This document shows, piece by piece, positions 12,735 to 23,800 of a stretch of 64,000 nucleotides of DNA; within the stretch, counting starts at the first letter, position 1, and each line of letters opens with the position of its first letter. A model generated the notes under the pieces. It was not told the origin of the DNA, ran no database searches, and saw nothing but the letters and a program-made list of their open reading frames with translations. The DNA is taken from NCBI RefSeq assembly GCF_002994655.1, contig NZ_PPDL01000008.1:62001-126000 (forward strand). The letters are read 5' to 3'. The translations under genes were made by a program, and so were the position numbers. Source of the DNA: Corynebacterium sp. 13CS0277 (GTDB lineage Bacteria; Actinomycetota; Actinomycetes; Mycobacteriales; Mycobacteriaceae).

Positions 12735-13149
12735 GCGCACCGCCTGGTTCCAGCCGGGAGGGCAGCAGGGATGAGAAGCTGCCGTTGACGAGGACCATGC
12801 CTGCCAGGGCGAGGTTCATGCAGGCGGGCATGACCAGCCCGGGGGCGTTGAAGGCGGCGATGGCGTAGGAGACTCCCCAGACGAACAGGAGGGTGCCGGC
12901 GAAGCCGGTGGACCACCGGTAGACGCGGAGGTTGGTGGCCCCGATGGCGCAGCCGACGGCTGCGGTGCCCCACAGCACCATCCAGAGCAGTGGGGGGAGT
13001 GCGGCCTCGACGATGTCGAGGGGTGGGACGACGTTGGGCCAGGGGGTCATCCACACGATGAGGCGAGCCGTGCAGAAGGCGGCGAGGACGATGCTGCCCA
13101 GGACCCGCGCACGGTCGGCCCCCTGCGCCCAGCTGTACGGCCCGCGCAT
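12727..13149 (-). CDS. Polytopic membrane protein of the lysis module
   Basis: 140 aa with about four hydrophobic segments (near residues 15-35, 48-70, 82-100 and 104-125) and a basic N-terminus. Its ATG at 13149 shares a base with the stop of the preceding holin gene, so translation is coupled. Size, topology and position fit a second holin or antiholin. No family motif is recognised. Confidence 0.55.
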   Translation of the reverse strand: MRGPYSWAQGADRARVLGSIVLAAFCTARLIVWMTPWPNVVPPLDIVEAALPPLLWMVLWGTAAVGCAIGATNLRVYRWSTGFAGTLLFVWGVSYAIAAFNAPGLVMPACMNLALAGMVLVNGSFSSLLPSRLEPGGAHG

Positions 13150-13613
13150 CACTGCCCCCGGCGGGAGTTGTAGGTGTCCACCAGTGCGGCGAGGCTGGCG
13201 TCGAGCGCCGGGTCGGGGTCGACGGTGGCGGCCGGTGCCTGCGGCTCGGGTGCGGCGGGTGCCGGGGCTGCGGTCTCGCCTGTGTGGGGCTGGTGGGTGG
13301 TGTTGGTGCACCCGTGGCCGGAGTCGATGAACCCTGCGCGGGCTTCGTTGACCTTGGCGAGCTGGGAGGCGGACCAGCCGTTGGGGGTGCGGCGCACGCC
13401 GACGATCGTGGCGAGGAAGCCGACAGCCCAGACGGCGGTCTGGATGCGGGTGTCGTTCTGCGCCCACTCCTGGGAGGCAAGCCATGCGACGGAAGTGACG
13501 AGGAACCCGGCGATGGTGGTGACGGTGTTCGCGTGGGCGCGGTACCAGGGCTGGGTCTTGACCTGCTGGTAGATGTACTCGCCGGTGAAGTCGAGGATGG
13601 GGGTACCGACCAT
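13149..13613 (-). CDS. Holin
   Basis: 154 aa. Two transmembrane helices (about TVTTIAGFLVTSVAWLASQ and TAVWAVGFLATIVGV, residues 30-73) are separated by a short loop, and the tail is hydrophilic and Ala/Pro/Asp-rich. This is a common two-TM holin layout in actinobacterial phages. The ATG overlaps the endolysin stop codon by one base (TAATG), as expected for coupled lysis genes. It would release the endolysin through the inner membrane. Confidence 0.6.
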   Translation of the reverse strand: MVGTPILDFTGEYIYQQVKTQPWYRAHANTVTTIAGFLVTSVAWLASQEWAQNDTRIQTAVWAVGFLATIVGVRRTPNGWSASQLAKVNEARAGFIDSGHGCTNTTHQPHTGETAAPAPAAPEPQAPAATVDPDPALDASLAALVDTYNSRRGQ

Positions 13614-14392
13614 TAGTGGGCCTCCTTTGCTTCGAGTGCGTCCAGGCGGCGGGTGATGTCTGCCAGCTGGGTGAGGATTCGCTCGGTGTTGGCGCGCGCC
13701 ACGAAGGCGTGGGCGTCGGCGTTGAGCAGTGCGTCCAGGGGGCGCATGGTGACGGTGCTGCCCTCCACGCGGGAGGGGTAGCGGGCCTGGATTTGGTCGA
13801 AGGACACGGTGGCCCCTTTCTGCCCCACGGGGGCGGTTGCGGTGGGGCCGCGCTTGATTTCGGCGGCCACCCGGTTGCGGAAGTCGTTCATGTCGATGCC
13901 GCCCGGATCCCACTTGCCTTGAGCGGCACCGGCCCATTCCTTGTGGCCGATGACGGCCGTGGCGGGTAGCCCCAGGTACCAGCAGATGGCGGCGCAGATG
14001 CGCACGTAGGCGTCGAGTTCGGCCTGCGGCCAGGGGCTGGTGCCATCGGACTGCGCCTCGATGCCGATACTCACCGCGTTGGCGTTGTTGGCGGGCCAGC
14101 CGGGGTAGGAGCCTTGGCCGGCGTGCCAGGCGATGCCTGCGCCGGTGATCGTGGCGACCCCGTCGCGGGCGAGGTGGATTTGGGCGCAGAGGCCCAGCTG
14201 GGGGTGGCGGGCGATGTAGTCCGCGCCGGTGGCGTTGTGGCCGGTGTGGTGGGCGACCACGCCGATGATGCGGCCGAAGTCGCCGTGCCCCCTATCACGC
14301 CAGCCGGGGTGCTCACGCACGGTAACGCCCCACTCGCGCAGCAGTTGGGGGAGGAACACCGGGTCGCCCCGGTGGTTGGGGTTGGGTTGCAA
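13613..14392 (-). CDS. Endolysin, N-acetylmuramoyl-L-alanine amidase
   Basis: Peptidoglycan amidase of the Amidase_2/PGRP fold, 259 aa. Motifs in order: VVAHHTG (zinc His), IAWHAGQGSY, SIGIEAQSDG, VIGHKEWA (zinc His) and GKWDPGGID. A C-terminal segment with Leu/Arg heptads (about residues 215-259) may multimerise or bind the wall. TTG 14392 is the chosen start because AGGAGGGG stands six nt upstream; earlier frame sequence is Arg-rich and non-coding. First gene after late motif 14460-14469. No mycolylarabinogalactan esterase (LysB) was found in the window. Confidence 0.85.
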   Translation of the reverse strand: MQPNPNHRGDPVFLPQLLREWGVTVREHPGWRDRGHGDFGRIIGVVAHHTGHNATGADYIARHPQLGLCAQIHLARDGVATITGAGIAWHAGQGSYPGWPANNANAVSIGIEAQSDGTSPWPQAELDAYVRICAAICWYLGLPATAVIGHKEWAGAAQGKWDPGGIDMNDFRNRVAAEIKRGPTATAPVGQKGATVSFDQIQARYPSRVEGSTVTMRPLDALLNADAHAFVARANTERILTQLADITRRLDALEAKEAH

Positions 14393-14459
14393 GACCCCTC
14401 CTGTCCTTCGTGTGGTGCACCGCCGCCGTCGTCGCCCCCTAGGGCACCACACTCCCCCG

Positions 14460-14469
14460 TGCGGTCAGT
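14460..14469 (-). promoter_or_regulatory. Late motif copy 1 (ACTGACCGCA), upstream of endolysin
   Basis: One of six copies of (A/C)CTGACCGC on the minus strand. This copy is 68 nt before the endolysin TTG. It shares about 30 nt of context with the copy before the portal gene, including a downstream GTGTGGTGCC. Confidence 0.5.
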
Positions 14470-14497
14470 CCCCCGCACCCCACCCGCCCGGGTGCCG

Positions 14498-16882
14498 TTA
14501 GGACTTCGCCGGGGGCGGTGGGGCGAGCGCCGCGCGGCCGGCCAACGCCTCGGCGGCACGCATCGCGTTCACCAGGGCATCGATGGGGGACTCGGTGTCC
14601 TGCCTGCGCCCCAGGATGGGGGCGACGGACAACGGGGTGTTGACACCCCACTCGGCCTCCCACCCGGATACGACTTCGCTGATGACGGTGTCCCCGTCGG
14701 CGAAGCGCACCCGGTCGCCGATGCGCCACCCGGGGTAGGTGACACCGCCCTCGGTGACGTCGTCGCCGAACACGCACCCCAGGGCGTTACCAGCCCCCAG
14801 CTTCACGCCGACGCTGCCCTGGGAGGCGATCCACTCCTTCTCCAGGGCGTCGGTGGTGTCTGCCGTCCACGCCCCGGTGCCGAGGTTGGCGAACCGCTGC
14901 CGGTAGGCGAACGCCCCCACCGCGTCGAGGTTCACCGCCGCCCCGAGGGTGTTGTAGCTGACGGTGCTGCCGGCTTGGGTGGCTGCGGGGTTGATGTTCG
15001 CGTGGAACTGGGTGTACACCGGCCCGTCGTCGGTGGTGGCCTTGGCGACGTCGCCGAGCTGCACCCCTTTGCCGCCGGCGGCGGCCTGGTCGGGGGTGAT
15101 GGCCTTGGCCTGCACCCCGGTGCGGGCGCGGACGGACAGTGGGGTGGCGTCGTCGGTGAGGAGGCGGTTCATCCACGCGTCCCACTGGGCGGCGGCGACG
15201 ATCTCCGCCCCGTCGGGGGCGTTGTAGGTGGTCGACCACTGCCCCACTCCCCCGCCGCCACGGGTGGCGAACACTACCTCGGGGCGGTCGCGTTCCCGGT
15301 AGAGGTGCACCATGAGGCCGGGGACCTGGGGTAGGGCTGCGCGCGCGGGTGCGGCCGTCTCCTGGGCGGCGACCTTCCGCCGGTAGTCGTCGTACTGGGC
15401 GCGGGTCATGAGCCACCACTTGTCGGCGTAGTTGATGCCGAATACTTCCTGGTTATGGAGCTTTTTGTGGAGGTAGTCGATGATGCTGTGGGTGCGTAGG
15501 AGGTCCTCGGGGTGGGTGGGGAACACCTCGGGGTTGAGGCCCTCCGGGTAGTTCTTTTTATCCCACTTGCCTTTGAATTTTGGCACGTGGTAGAGGCTCT
15601 GGTACTCGCCCTTGGCCATGAGCGGGTGGCCGACGTTGATGTTCCACGGGAACAGTGTGGCGTGGAAGTAGTCCTCGGCGCTGAACTGCCCTCGTGCCCA
15701 GCGGGTGACGAATGCGGGCAGGTTGTTGACCAGCGAGTTGTCGGGGAGCCGGTAGAAGTCGTCGACGCCCATGACGCGTACCGCGCTCTTCCACAGCTTC
15801 TCGCTGTACCCCTTGGCGAAGCCCTTGAACATTTCTGCGTGGGTTTCGCGCATGTCCTCGTTGTCTTTGTTGGCCTCCGACACGCCCGCCTCATACGTGG
15901 CGCGGTACCGCTGGTAGATGATGGTTTCGATAATCCGGAAGGGGCTTTCCCCGGAGCCTGTCGGGTACATCGGCACCCAGCACAGGCCTGCCCTGCCGTC
16001 CTTGATGGAGTTGCCCAGCGCGTCGCGGTAGGCGATGCCTGCGAACGCCTCGATGGGGTACTGCTGCGCCTGGGTGAGGTCGTAGGGGCGCAGGTGCCCC
16101 ACCTTCGCGTGGGGCCAGTACCCTTGGGCACGCTTCGCCGCGCACCACGCCTTGGTGGTGCCCGTGATCGCGAGGACGGGGCCGGACGTCGGATCCGGCG
16201 GGATGGTGGTGACGGGGATGTCGTGCTCCGGCAGCAGCATCCGCACGTCCGCGTAGTAGGTGGACTGCTCCAGGATCGGGCCGAGTACCCCGGCGACGCT
16301 ATCGCCGGCACTGACCGTCGCCTCCACCTTGGGCATGGTGGCGTAGTAGCCGGATGGCAGGCACAGGTAGGTGGGGAGCTGCTGGGCGAGGGCGCGGGCG
16401 TAGATGATTTCGTACATGACCCGGTGGAGCAGGCCACGGTGCACGGCGAGCGGAACGTCCTTGCCACCGGAGGTGCTGGTGGTTGCCCCCGGGTCGGCGG
16501 CGAGCAGCCGGTGGAGGTGCTTGTCGTCGGAGGCGAGGGTGAGCGTCCACGTGGTGCGCCCCTGGGCGTCGCCGGCCTTGACTGCGGTGGTCACCCGCCC
16601 CGTCCAGTACTGCCCGTTGACCTCCAGGGTGACGGGGGCGGGGTTGCGGCCTGTCGCCGCCCACACGGGCGAGAGGTTGTGGTCGCCGGGGAGGGTGATG
16701 GTCGCGGTGTCGACCTGCATGTCGCCGTGGCGGCTGAACTTGGCGGACTGGACATCCACGATGGGCCGCCAGCGGGCGTAGTAGGTGTCCCACACCCTGA
16801 GGTCGGGCTTGAGGTGGCGGGTACTGCGAGGGCCGTGGGGGTGCGGTGTGCGGGCGGTGGGGGTGGGAGCTTTGCTTACCAT
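14498..16882 (-). CDS. Minor tail protein, Gp37-like tail-tip protein
   Basis: 794 aa, overlapping the upstream distal tail gene by seven nt. The N-terminal half (about residues 25-260) contains beta-rich sequence such as DTATITLPGDHNLSPVW, like the Gp37-type tail-associated proteins of actinobacterial siphophages that form the tip below Dit. The C-terminal third is variable. Expected role: tail-tip assembly and opening on infection. The family call rests on gene order and general resemblance. Confidence 0.65.
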   Translation of the reverse strand: MVSKAPTPTARTPHPHGPRSTRHLKPDLRVWDTYYARWRPIVDVQSAKFSRHGDMQVDTATITLPGDHNLSPVWAATGRNPAPVTLEVNGQYWTGRVTTAVKAGDAQGRTTWTLTLASDDKHLHRLLAADPGATTSTSGGKDVPLAVHRGLLHRVMYEIIYARALAQQLPTYLCLPSGYYATMPKVEATVSAGDSVAGVLGPILEQSTYYADVRMLLPEHDIPVTTIPPDPTSGPVLAITGTTKAWCAAKRAQGYWPHAKVGHLRPYDLTQAQQYPIEAFAGIAYRDALGNSIKDGRAGLCWVPMYPTGSGESPFRIIETIIYQRYRATYEAGVSEANKDNEDMRETHAEMFKGFAKGYSEKLWKSAVRVMGVDDFYRLPDNSLVNNLPAFVTRWARGQFSAEDYFHATLFPWNINVGHPLMAKGEYQSLYHVPKFKGKWDKKNYPEGLNPEVFPTHPEDLLRTHSIIDYLHKKLHNQEVFGINYADKWWLMTRAQYDDYRRKVAAQETAAPARAALPQVPGLMVHLYRERDRPEVVFATRGGGGVGQWSTTYNAPDGAEIVAAAQWDAWMNRLLTDDATPLSVRARTGVQAKAITPDQAAAGGKGVQLGDVAKATTDDGPVYTQFHANINPAATQAGSTVSYNTLGAAVNLDAVGAFAYRQRFANLGTGAWTADTTDALEKEWIASQGSVGVKLGAGNALGCVFGDDVTEGGVTYPGWRIGDRVRFADGDTVISEVVSGWEAEWGVNTPLSVAPILGRRQDTESPIDALVNAMRAAEALAGRAALAPPPPAKS

Positions 16883-17823
16883 GCTCGGGTGGACTCCGGG
16901 GTGAGGGTGACGGTGACGGTGGCGTTCTCATTGCGGGACGGGGTGCTGAAAGAGCAGCGGACGGGGAGGACCCGGCGGCTCTGCCCACTCAAGCGTGGGG
17001 CGAGCGGCTCCGCCCAGTAGGGCACGAAGCCGCCGAAGTGGCCGGTCTTACTACCGGCGGTGTAGGTGACGGACTGGGTGGCGGGCCGGGTGTCGATCGT
17101 CCACGTCGCCCCACTGCGGGGCGGCAGGGCCAGGGGCTTGGACTGCCCATCGTGGAGGTAGCTGAAGGTCCCGGTGTAGCTGCCGGCGATGGTGATGACG
17201 GGCCAGGCGGGAAGATCCCCGTCGTAGGGCACCGCGAGGCCTGTGGTGCGGGTGTTCTCCACCTCCGGGCCGGTGTACGTGTAGGCGTCGGGGAAGCGCT
17301 GCCAGGCGGGGTACGGCACGGCGAGCTGGACGTCGAATTGGGCGAAGCCCGCCGCCCCCGGGGTGCCGAAGGTGTCCAGCTGGGTGACGCCTATGTAGTA
17401 CACCTCCACCCACCGGTACCCGTGGCGGGCGGTCCGCACCACCAGACGGCGAGGCTCACTACCGTCGCCAAGGGCGTTGAGGAACCTGTCGATGAGGTAC
17501 TGCACAGTGGTGTCGGGAAGGTGGCGGGTACCGTCGCGCCCCACTCCCCTGGCCTGGAGTTTCAGCGTCAGAGTCGTGTTGGGGTGGCTGGTGCCCCGCC
17601 ACCTGCCGCCGAACTGCTGATACCCGCGCTCGATGCTGGGCTGGGTTGGCCACCCCACCCAGCCCGCCGGTACCTCCCGGAGGTAGATGCCCGGGGCGTT
17701 GTGCCGGCGGGTGCGCGGCCCGTCGTGGCGGGCGTGCCCGTGGACGCGGGCCAGGGGGATGCCACGACCGTCGGGGCCGATGATGCTCACGGCGGGTTCA
17801 GGCAGCAGCAGCTCGTCACTCAT
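16876..17823 (-). CDS. Distal tail protein (Dit-like)
   Basis: 315 aa, directly after the tape-measure gene, the position of Dit in siphophages. The first 100 residues carry a turn-rich region (GIYLREVPAGWVGWPTQPS). The centre has the typical FDVQLAVPYPAWQ motif, and the last 100 residues form a beta-rich domain. Dit rings join tail tube to tip. Assigned mainly by position and the central motif. Confidence 0.65.
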   Translation of the reverse strand: MSDELLLPEPAVSIIGPDGRGIPLARVHGHARHDGPRTRRHNAPGIYLREVPAGWVGWPTQPSIERGYQQFGGRWRGTSHPNTTLTLKLQARGVGRDGTRHLPDTTVQYLIDRFLNALGDGSEPRRLVVRTARHGYRWVEVYYIGVTQLDTFGTPGAAGFAQFDVQLAVPYPAWQRFPDAYTYTGPEVENTRTTGLAVPYDGDLPAWPVITIAGSYTGTFSYLHDGQSKPLALPPRSGATWTIDTRPATQSVTYTAGSKTGHFGGFVPYWAEPLAPRLSGQSRRVLPVRCSFSTPSRNENATVTVTLTPESTRAW

Positions 17824-17829
17824 GGTGTC

Positions 17830-20800
17830 TTATCCTTGTCGCGCCAGTGCGGCGGTCAGCGTGGTGTCCTGGTCGGGGTAGACGCTGTCGACGGCCTCCA
17901 TAACCATGGTGCCCAGCGCCCCGGACTTCGTGGCGAGGGCCAACGCGCGGGCGAGGGGGACAGTGTTCTTGTGGCCTGCGGTAGGCAGCGCCCCCGCGAT
18001 GCGGGTCAGGGCCTCAAGCATCTTCTCCTGGGTGTTGGCCTGCTCGGCGGCCTTGGCCTGGGTGGCCTTCTGGTACCCGGAGGACGCCACCGTCGCCTCG
18101 GTGGCCTCGGTCTGGGCTGCCAGGGTGGCCGCCCCGGTGGCGGTGATCGCGGACTCCAGGCGGCTGGTGGAGTCCTGCTGGCCTCGAACGTTGGTGAGCA
18201 GCCGGGACGGTGCCGCAGGGGTGTAGCCACCGTCGTCGATGGACCAGGACGCCCCCTGCTCTGCCAAGGTGCCGCCGATGCCCACGCCACCGAACCCGCC
18301 GTCGGCCTGGTAGGCGTCCATCGCGCTGCGGGTGGGGTCGAACCACGTGCCGCCGCCAAGGCTGAACACCAAGCCCCGGCCGCCGCCGGCGGCGGAGGTG
18401 GCGTCGGTGAGCGCGTCGGTCGACTTCCGGTTGGCGAAGGTGTTCTCCTCCACCTCCCGGGTGAGTTCCGCAACCCGGTCCTTGAGGGTGGCACCGATGG
18501 ACAGCTGCTTCTCCCGGGCGGCTTTCTCCTCCTCCAGGCGGCGGAGTTCGTTGGCGTTCTCGGCCTTCGCGTTCTCCCGCTCTTGCAGGGCTGCGTGCCG
18601 CTCGTCCACGGCCCGCTTCGCCTCGTTGCCGGAGAGGTACCCCTCCAACAGCAGGCGGGGGATGCCGCCCAGCCCGTCGCCGAACTCCTCGGCGGTCTTG
18701 TGGTCGACGCCCATGCTCTCAGCGAGGGCGGTGGCGGCACCGGAGACGGGTGCACCGGCGGCCGCCAGGACAACGGCAACCTTTTCGCCGAGGCTCAGGT
18801 CTCCGAACTCGTTGTACGCGTCAGTGGAGTTGGCGTCCATGGTCTGCCACCCCTTGACCGTGTTGGTGAGGCCGGTGCCGATGTCCGCGAGGCCGGAGGC
18901 GGCCAGCGGGACGCCGACGAGCGCGCCTGCGCCGGTGGTGGTCAGCATGCCGCCGACACCCACCTTCACGGCACCGAGGACGGTTTTGCCTACGCCCCCG
19001 AAGAAGTCGCCCATCGCGTCCAACCATCCCATCAGGCCGCCGGCTTCCTCACCGCCGTAGCTGATGGAGTTCTGGGCCTCCGCGAGCCGCACGGACTCCT
19101 GCGCCAGCCGCAGGGCCTGGATGCGCGCGGCCTCCTGCGCGTACACAAGCTTGGTGGTGGCCTCCCGCTCCAGCATGGCCGCGTCGAAGGCTGTGAGCGC
19201 CTCCTGCGCGCGGGCCAGCCGGGCGAGGGACTCCAGCTTCAGGGCCTGAGCCTCGTTGTCGGCGATGGTGAGCTTACGGTTGGATGCGTCCTCCACGCTC
19301 ACGATTGCTTCCGTGGCGGAGCGGCGCTCGTAGTCGTAGGCAGCCTGCCGTGCGCGGGACAGGTCGTACTCGGCCTCCCGCACCTTGAGGTTGGCGGCAG
19401 CCCGCTCGGAGGCTGCGGTACGTGCCGCGTCCTGCTGCGCGATCAGTGCATCGGTCAGCTCCACCTGGGCGCGCGCGGAGTCCAGGGCGGCAGCCCTGAA
19501 CCGCTCTTCGACCTGCCGGCGGTAGGCGTGCAGCTCGTTGAGGCGGGCGACCTGCTCGGCGGCTTTTTTGAACCCGTTGGCTACGGACCCCATGACGGAG
19601 TTGAACGCCTGCGCCGGAGCGATCGCTTTCGCGATGTCCATCTCCATGCGGGCGCGCTCCAGCGCGGCGACCTTCTGGGTCTCCTCCATCCGGGCCTTGG
19701 CGAGTTTCCGCTCCGCCTGCACGACCTTCTCGGATGCTTTCTCGGCCTTCTCCGGGGCCTCGGCCAGCATCTTGTCGAGCTTCTTCTGGGCCTTCTCCAC
19801 CTTGTCGGAGTCGACTTTGCCCTTCTTATCGGGCGTCTTTGCTTTCTCCAGGTCCTTGCGTGCCTCGGCGATTTTGTCGGCCCACTCGGTGTCCGTCTTC
19901 CCGACCTGCTTACGTGCCTCGGCGAGGGCTTTCTCAGCCTCGGCGACGTTGTACGCGGCCTCCGCGCGATCGTCCTCGGCCTCGCCCAGCTTGTTGAACG
20001 CGGCGATGGTGTCCTCGTTGACGTACAGCAGGACGTCGAGGGTGGGCAGCTTGAGTTTGCCCATCTGGTCGACGATGTCGCCGAGGCCGGCGTCGCGGAG
20101 GGTCTGCATCGCCGGGTGGGTGGCGAACGCCTCCCCCAGGGTGGGGGCGGCGGTGTTGTTGGCCAGGCCGGGGATGTTCACCGCCCCGCTGTAGACGCCA
20201 CCGTTGGTGTTGGTGGCGACGGGGACGAAGCTGCGGACGAAGCCCGGGGATCCGCCGTCGCTGCCTGCTGCGGTTGCCCCACCGTCGCCGGTGTACTCCA
20301 GCTTGCGGTGCATGTGCTGGGTGAACTGGGGGTCGTCGGCACCGGTGGCGGGGCCGTCGATGTGCAGGCCGCCGCCGGTACCCCCGCCGGATTCGAGGCG
20401 GTGGCCGCCGATGGTGGCTGCCGCGTGCCCGTCGGTGCCGGAGTTGTGGTACCAGCCGACGGAGAAGTCGTCGGGGCCGCCCAGGCCCGGCTCGAAGCCT
20501 CGGGAGGCGAGGAACTCGGCGAAGTTGGCGGTAGCGCCGCGCCCGTCGAGCGGGTCGCGGCCGTCGGCGACGTTCGCGGCCATGGAGACCGCGCCGGTGC
20601 AGTCGGAGGAGTCGGATCCCCAGCCGCCCAGCCGGTAGGGGGTGCCCTCCCAGGGCCGCAGTGCGGACAGCACGTCGTCGGCTTTGCCGCCGTCGGCGAG
20701 GCGGGGCAGGTCCTTGGCGAGGCCTGCCAGCACCCCGGAGGGGTCGCCGTGGTTGATGGCGGCGAGGGTGGTGTCGAAGCGCTCGGAGGAGCGGCCGTTG

Positions 20801-23800
20801 ATGACCCACTCCCCTTTATCGACCCAGGTGGTGGGGATGCCGTCTTTGCCGACGCCGAGGAACCCGTCGACGCGTTCGGTGCCGGGGCCGGTGGTGGGCA
20901 GGCGGTAGCCTGCGGGGCCGCCGATGCGGGAGCCGTCAGCGTTGGCGGGGATGCGCGAGCCTTCGGCGTTGGTGGGGATGCGGCCGCCGGTGGCGTGGCC
21001 GGTCAGGCGGGTGAAGAAGCTGCCTGCGGCGTTGAGGGTGATGGTGGCGACTTTGCTGAGCGCGGCGGGGCTGAGCAGCGAGTCGATTTTGTTGCGGACG
21101 ACTTCGGCGTTGTCGTGGATGACGATTTCGCCCTCGGGGAGGGTGGTGATTTTCAGCCCGAGGTCTTCGAGGGCGCGGCGCTTCTCCCCCGTGCGGTCCT
21201 CGATGACGATGTTGCCCTGGGGGAGGTTGAGCACGTCCGCGCCGAGCTGCCGGAGGCGGTCCATGTTCTCCGGGGTGTAGTCCCTGATGAGGATCTCACC
21301 GTCGGGCATGCTTTCTGCCGCCAGCCCCAGCTCGTGGATGGCCTGGCGGGCTTCCTCGGTGTCGGCGATGATCGGGAACTCCGCAGGCTCCATCACGGAC
21401 GCCTGGTAGCCGATTTCGTTGAGCTTGGCGACGACGTCGTCGGTGCGGGCGCGGAGGTCGACGGAGATGTTCTTCGCCTCCGGGATGTCCATCATCTGCC
21501 GGCGGATGCTGTCCAGCGTGCGGGTGGTTGCCGCGTTCTGCGGGTCGGCCTTCACCGCGAGCGTCTTGCCGTCGGGCAGCTTCTCGACCTTGAGGTGCAG
21601 GTCTTCCAGCTGCTTCTGGACGTGGGCGGGGATGTCGGCGGCGATGTGGAGTTCGTGTTTTTTGTTGTCGAACTCCAGGGCCTTGTCGCCCAGGATTTCC
21701 AGCGCCTTCGAGGCGTCCTCGTCGCCCTGGACCTGCACCTTCACCAGGGTGTTGAGGGGCTGGTCGAAGCCTGCGGCTTTCATGACGGCTTGGATCTCGT
21801 CGGCGGAGCGGCCGGCGGCGGTGAGGGAGTCGACGACGGACTGCCGGTACTTCTCCCACTCCTGGCGGGCGACTTCGATGACTTCGGTCTCCTGGGAGCC
21901 GGCGTTGCGGAGCTGCTCCATGCGGGCGGCGACCGCTTCGCTCATCTCGTTCTGGGTGGAGCGCAGGACGTCGAGGGTGTCGCGGGCGGCCTGCTGCGTC
22001 ATGTCGAACTGGCCGGTGGAGCTGTTGAAGAAGTCCAGGCCGGCGCTCTTTTTCGACAGCTCTTCTACCTGCTTGTAGAACTCGCCGATCTCCTGCTGCA
22101 TGTCCAGAGTGGTGCCGTTGAACTCGGCGTTGAGGGCGCGGGCGGTGCGCTTGATGGCGTCCTCGAAGTTCTTTGCCTCGTCGGCGGCGTGGTAGAGCTG
22201 CTCTGCCAGGCTGCGGGTGCGCTCGGCGGCGTCGTAGGCGGGGGCGGAGATGCTGGCGGAGGACTCGCCGAGTTTGCCGATGGCGTCGGCTGCCTGCTCG
22301 GCCTTGGTGCGGCCCTCGTCGAAGGCCTTGCCCTGGGCTTCGATGGCGTCGCGGGCGGCCTTGAGCTTTTCGATTTCCTTGTCGGCGTCGGAGCCGTAGT
22401 CGACAACGTTGGCGGCGTTGGCTTTTTCGCGGGCCTTGATTTCCTCGTCCAGGGCGTCAAGGATTTTCTTCCGGGCGTCGCCCTCGTTCTCGATGGCGCG
22501 GGCGGCCTGCTCGGTGGTCAGCGCGCCGGCGGTGATGGCGTCGCCCAGTTTGCCGGTCTGCGCCTCCTGCACGGCGAGCTTATGGATGTTGGCGTCGATG
22601 AGGTTGTTGGACGCCTGGAAGGCCTGCGCCCACCTGTCGGTGGCGGCTGCGGCCTCCGCCTGGGCCTGCTTGGTCTTCTCCACGTGCCCCAGCCACGCCC
22701 CGAGGGCGAGGGTGACGCCGGTGATCGCCAATCCGAGGGGGCCGCCGAGGGCGGTCCACAGGCCCGTGGCGGCGGCTTTCAGGCCGGCCATGCCGACGGC
22801 GGCGACGCCCGCGCTGCGGGACATGAGGGTGAGCTGGAGGCCACTGCGGCCGGCCTCCGCGCCCATCCGGGCCGCACCCATGGTGGCACCGAGGTAGGCC
22901 TGCTCGAGGGCCTTGAGGCGGGGGGAGGTGACGGTGACGGAGCGGATGAGAGCCTCGTGGCGCGTCAGGCCGGCGTTCGCGGCCTGGAGCTGGGTGGCGG
23001 TGGCGCGGAGCTGCTGCGCCCAGGACTGTGCCCCCTTGGCGGCGGATGCGAGCTTCGTGTTCGTGGCGTCGAAGCGCTTGCCGAGGGTGGCGTTCGCGAG
23101 GGCGGCTGCGGTGGCGGCGAGGGCGACCTGCTGCACGGGGGCGGGGAGGCCCTGCATGAAGCCGGTGGCCCGCTTGACGCTGTCGGTGAGGGAGTCGGTG
23201 GCGCTGGTGGCGCTGCCGAGGATGCCCGGCAGGGCCTGGAAGGCGGGGTTGAGGATCTCCGCGCCGAGGCGGCCGAGGGCGGCCTTGGTGTTGGCGGCCG
23301 CACCGGCGAAGGTGTTGCCCATCTCCTTCGCCGCGCCGCCCATGCCGTCGCGCATCGCGGCCTCGAAGGTGGCGAAGTCGACCTGCCCCTTGGAGACCAT
23401 GTCGGAGACCTCGGCGCTGGTGACGCCGAGCTGCTTACCGATGAGCTGGAGGACGGGGATACCTCGGGACAGCAGCTGGAGCATGTCGTCGCCCTGGAGT
23501 TTGCCACGGGCTGCCACCGAGTTGAAGATCATGCCGATCTCCTGCATGCTCGCGCCGGCGATGGCTGCGGTGTCGGCGACGGTGCCCAGGGTGGTGGCGA
23601 GTTCCTTGCCGGGCTTGATGCCGGCGGCGACGGTGCCTGCTGCGGTGGAGGCGGCTTCGCCGAGGCCGAAGGCGGTGCCCTTCACGGAGCCGAGGGCGTC
23701 TTTCATGATGGCGGCGACGGCCTGGGTGTCGTGGCCGAGGCCCTTGAGCTTCGACTTGGCGTTGTCGATGGCCTTGAGGCGGCTCATGCCGCCGCTGAGG

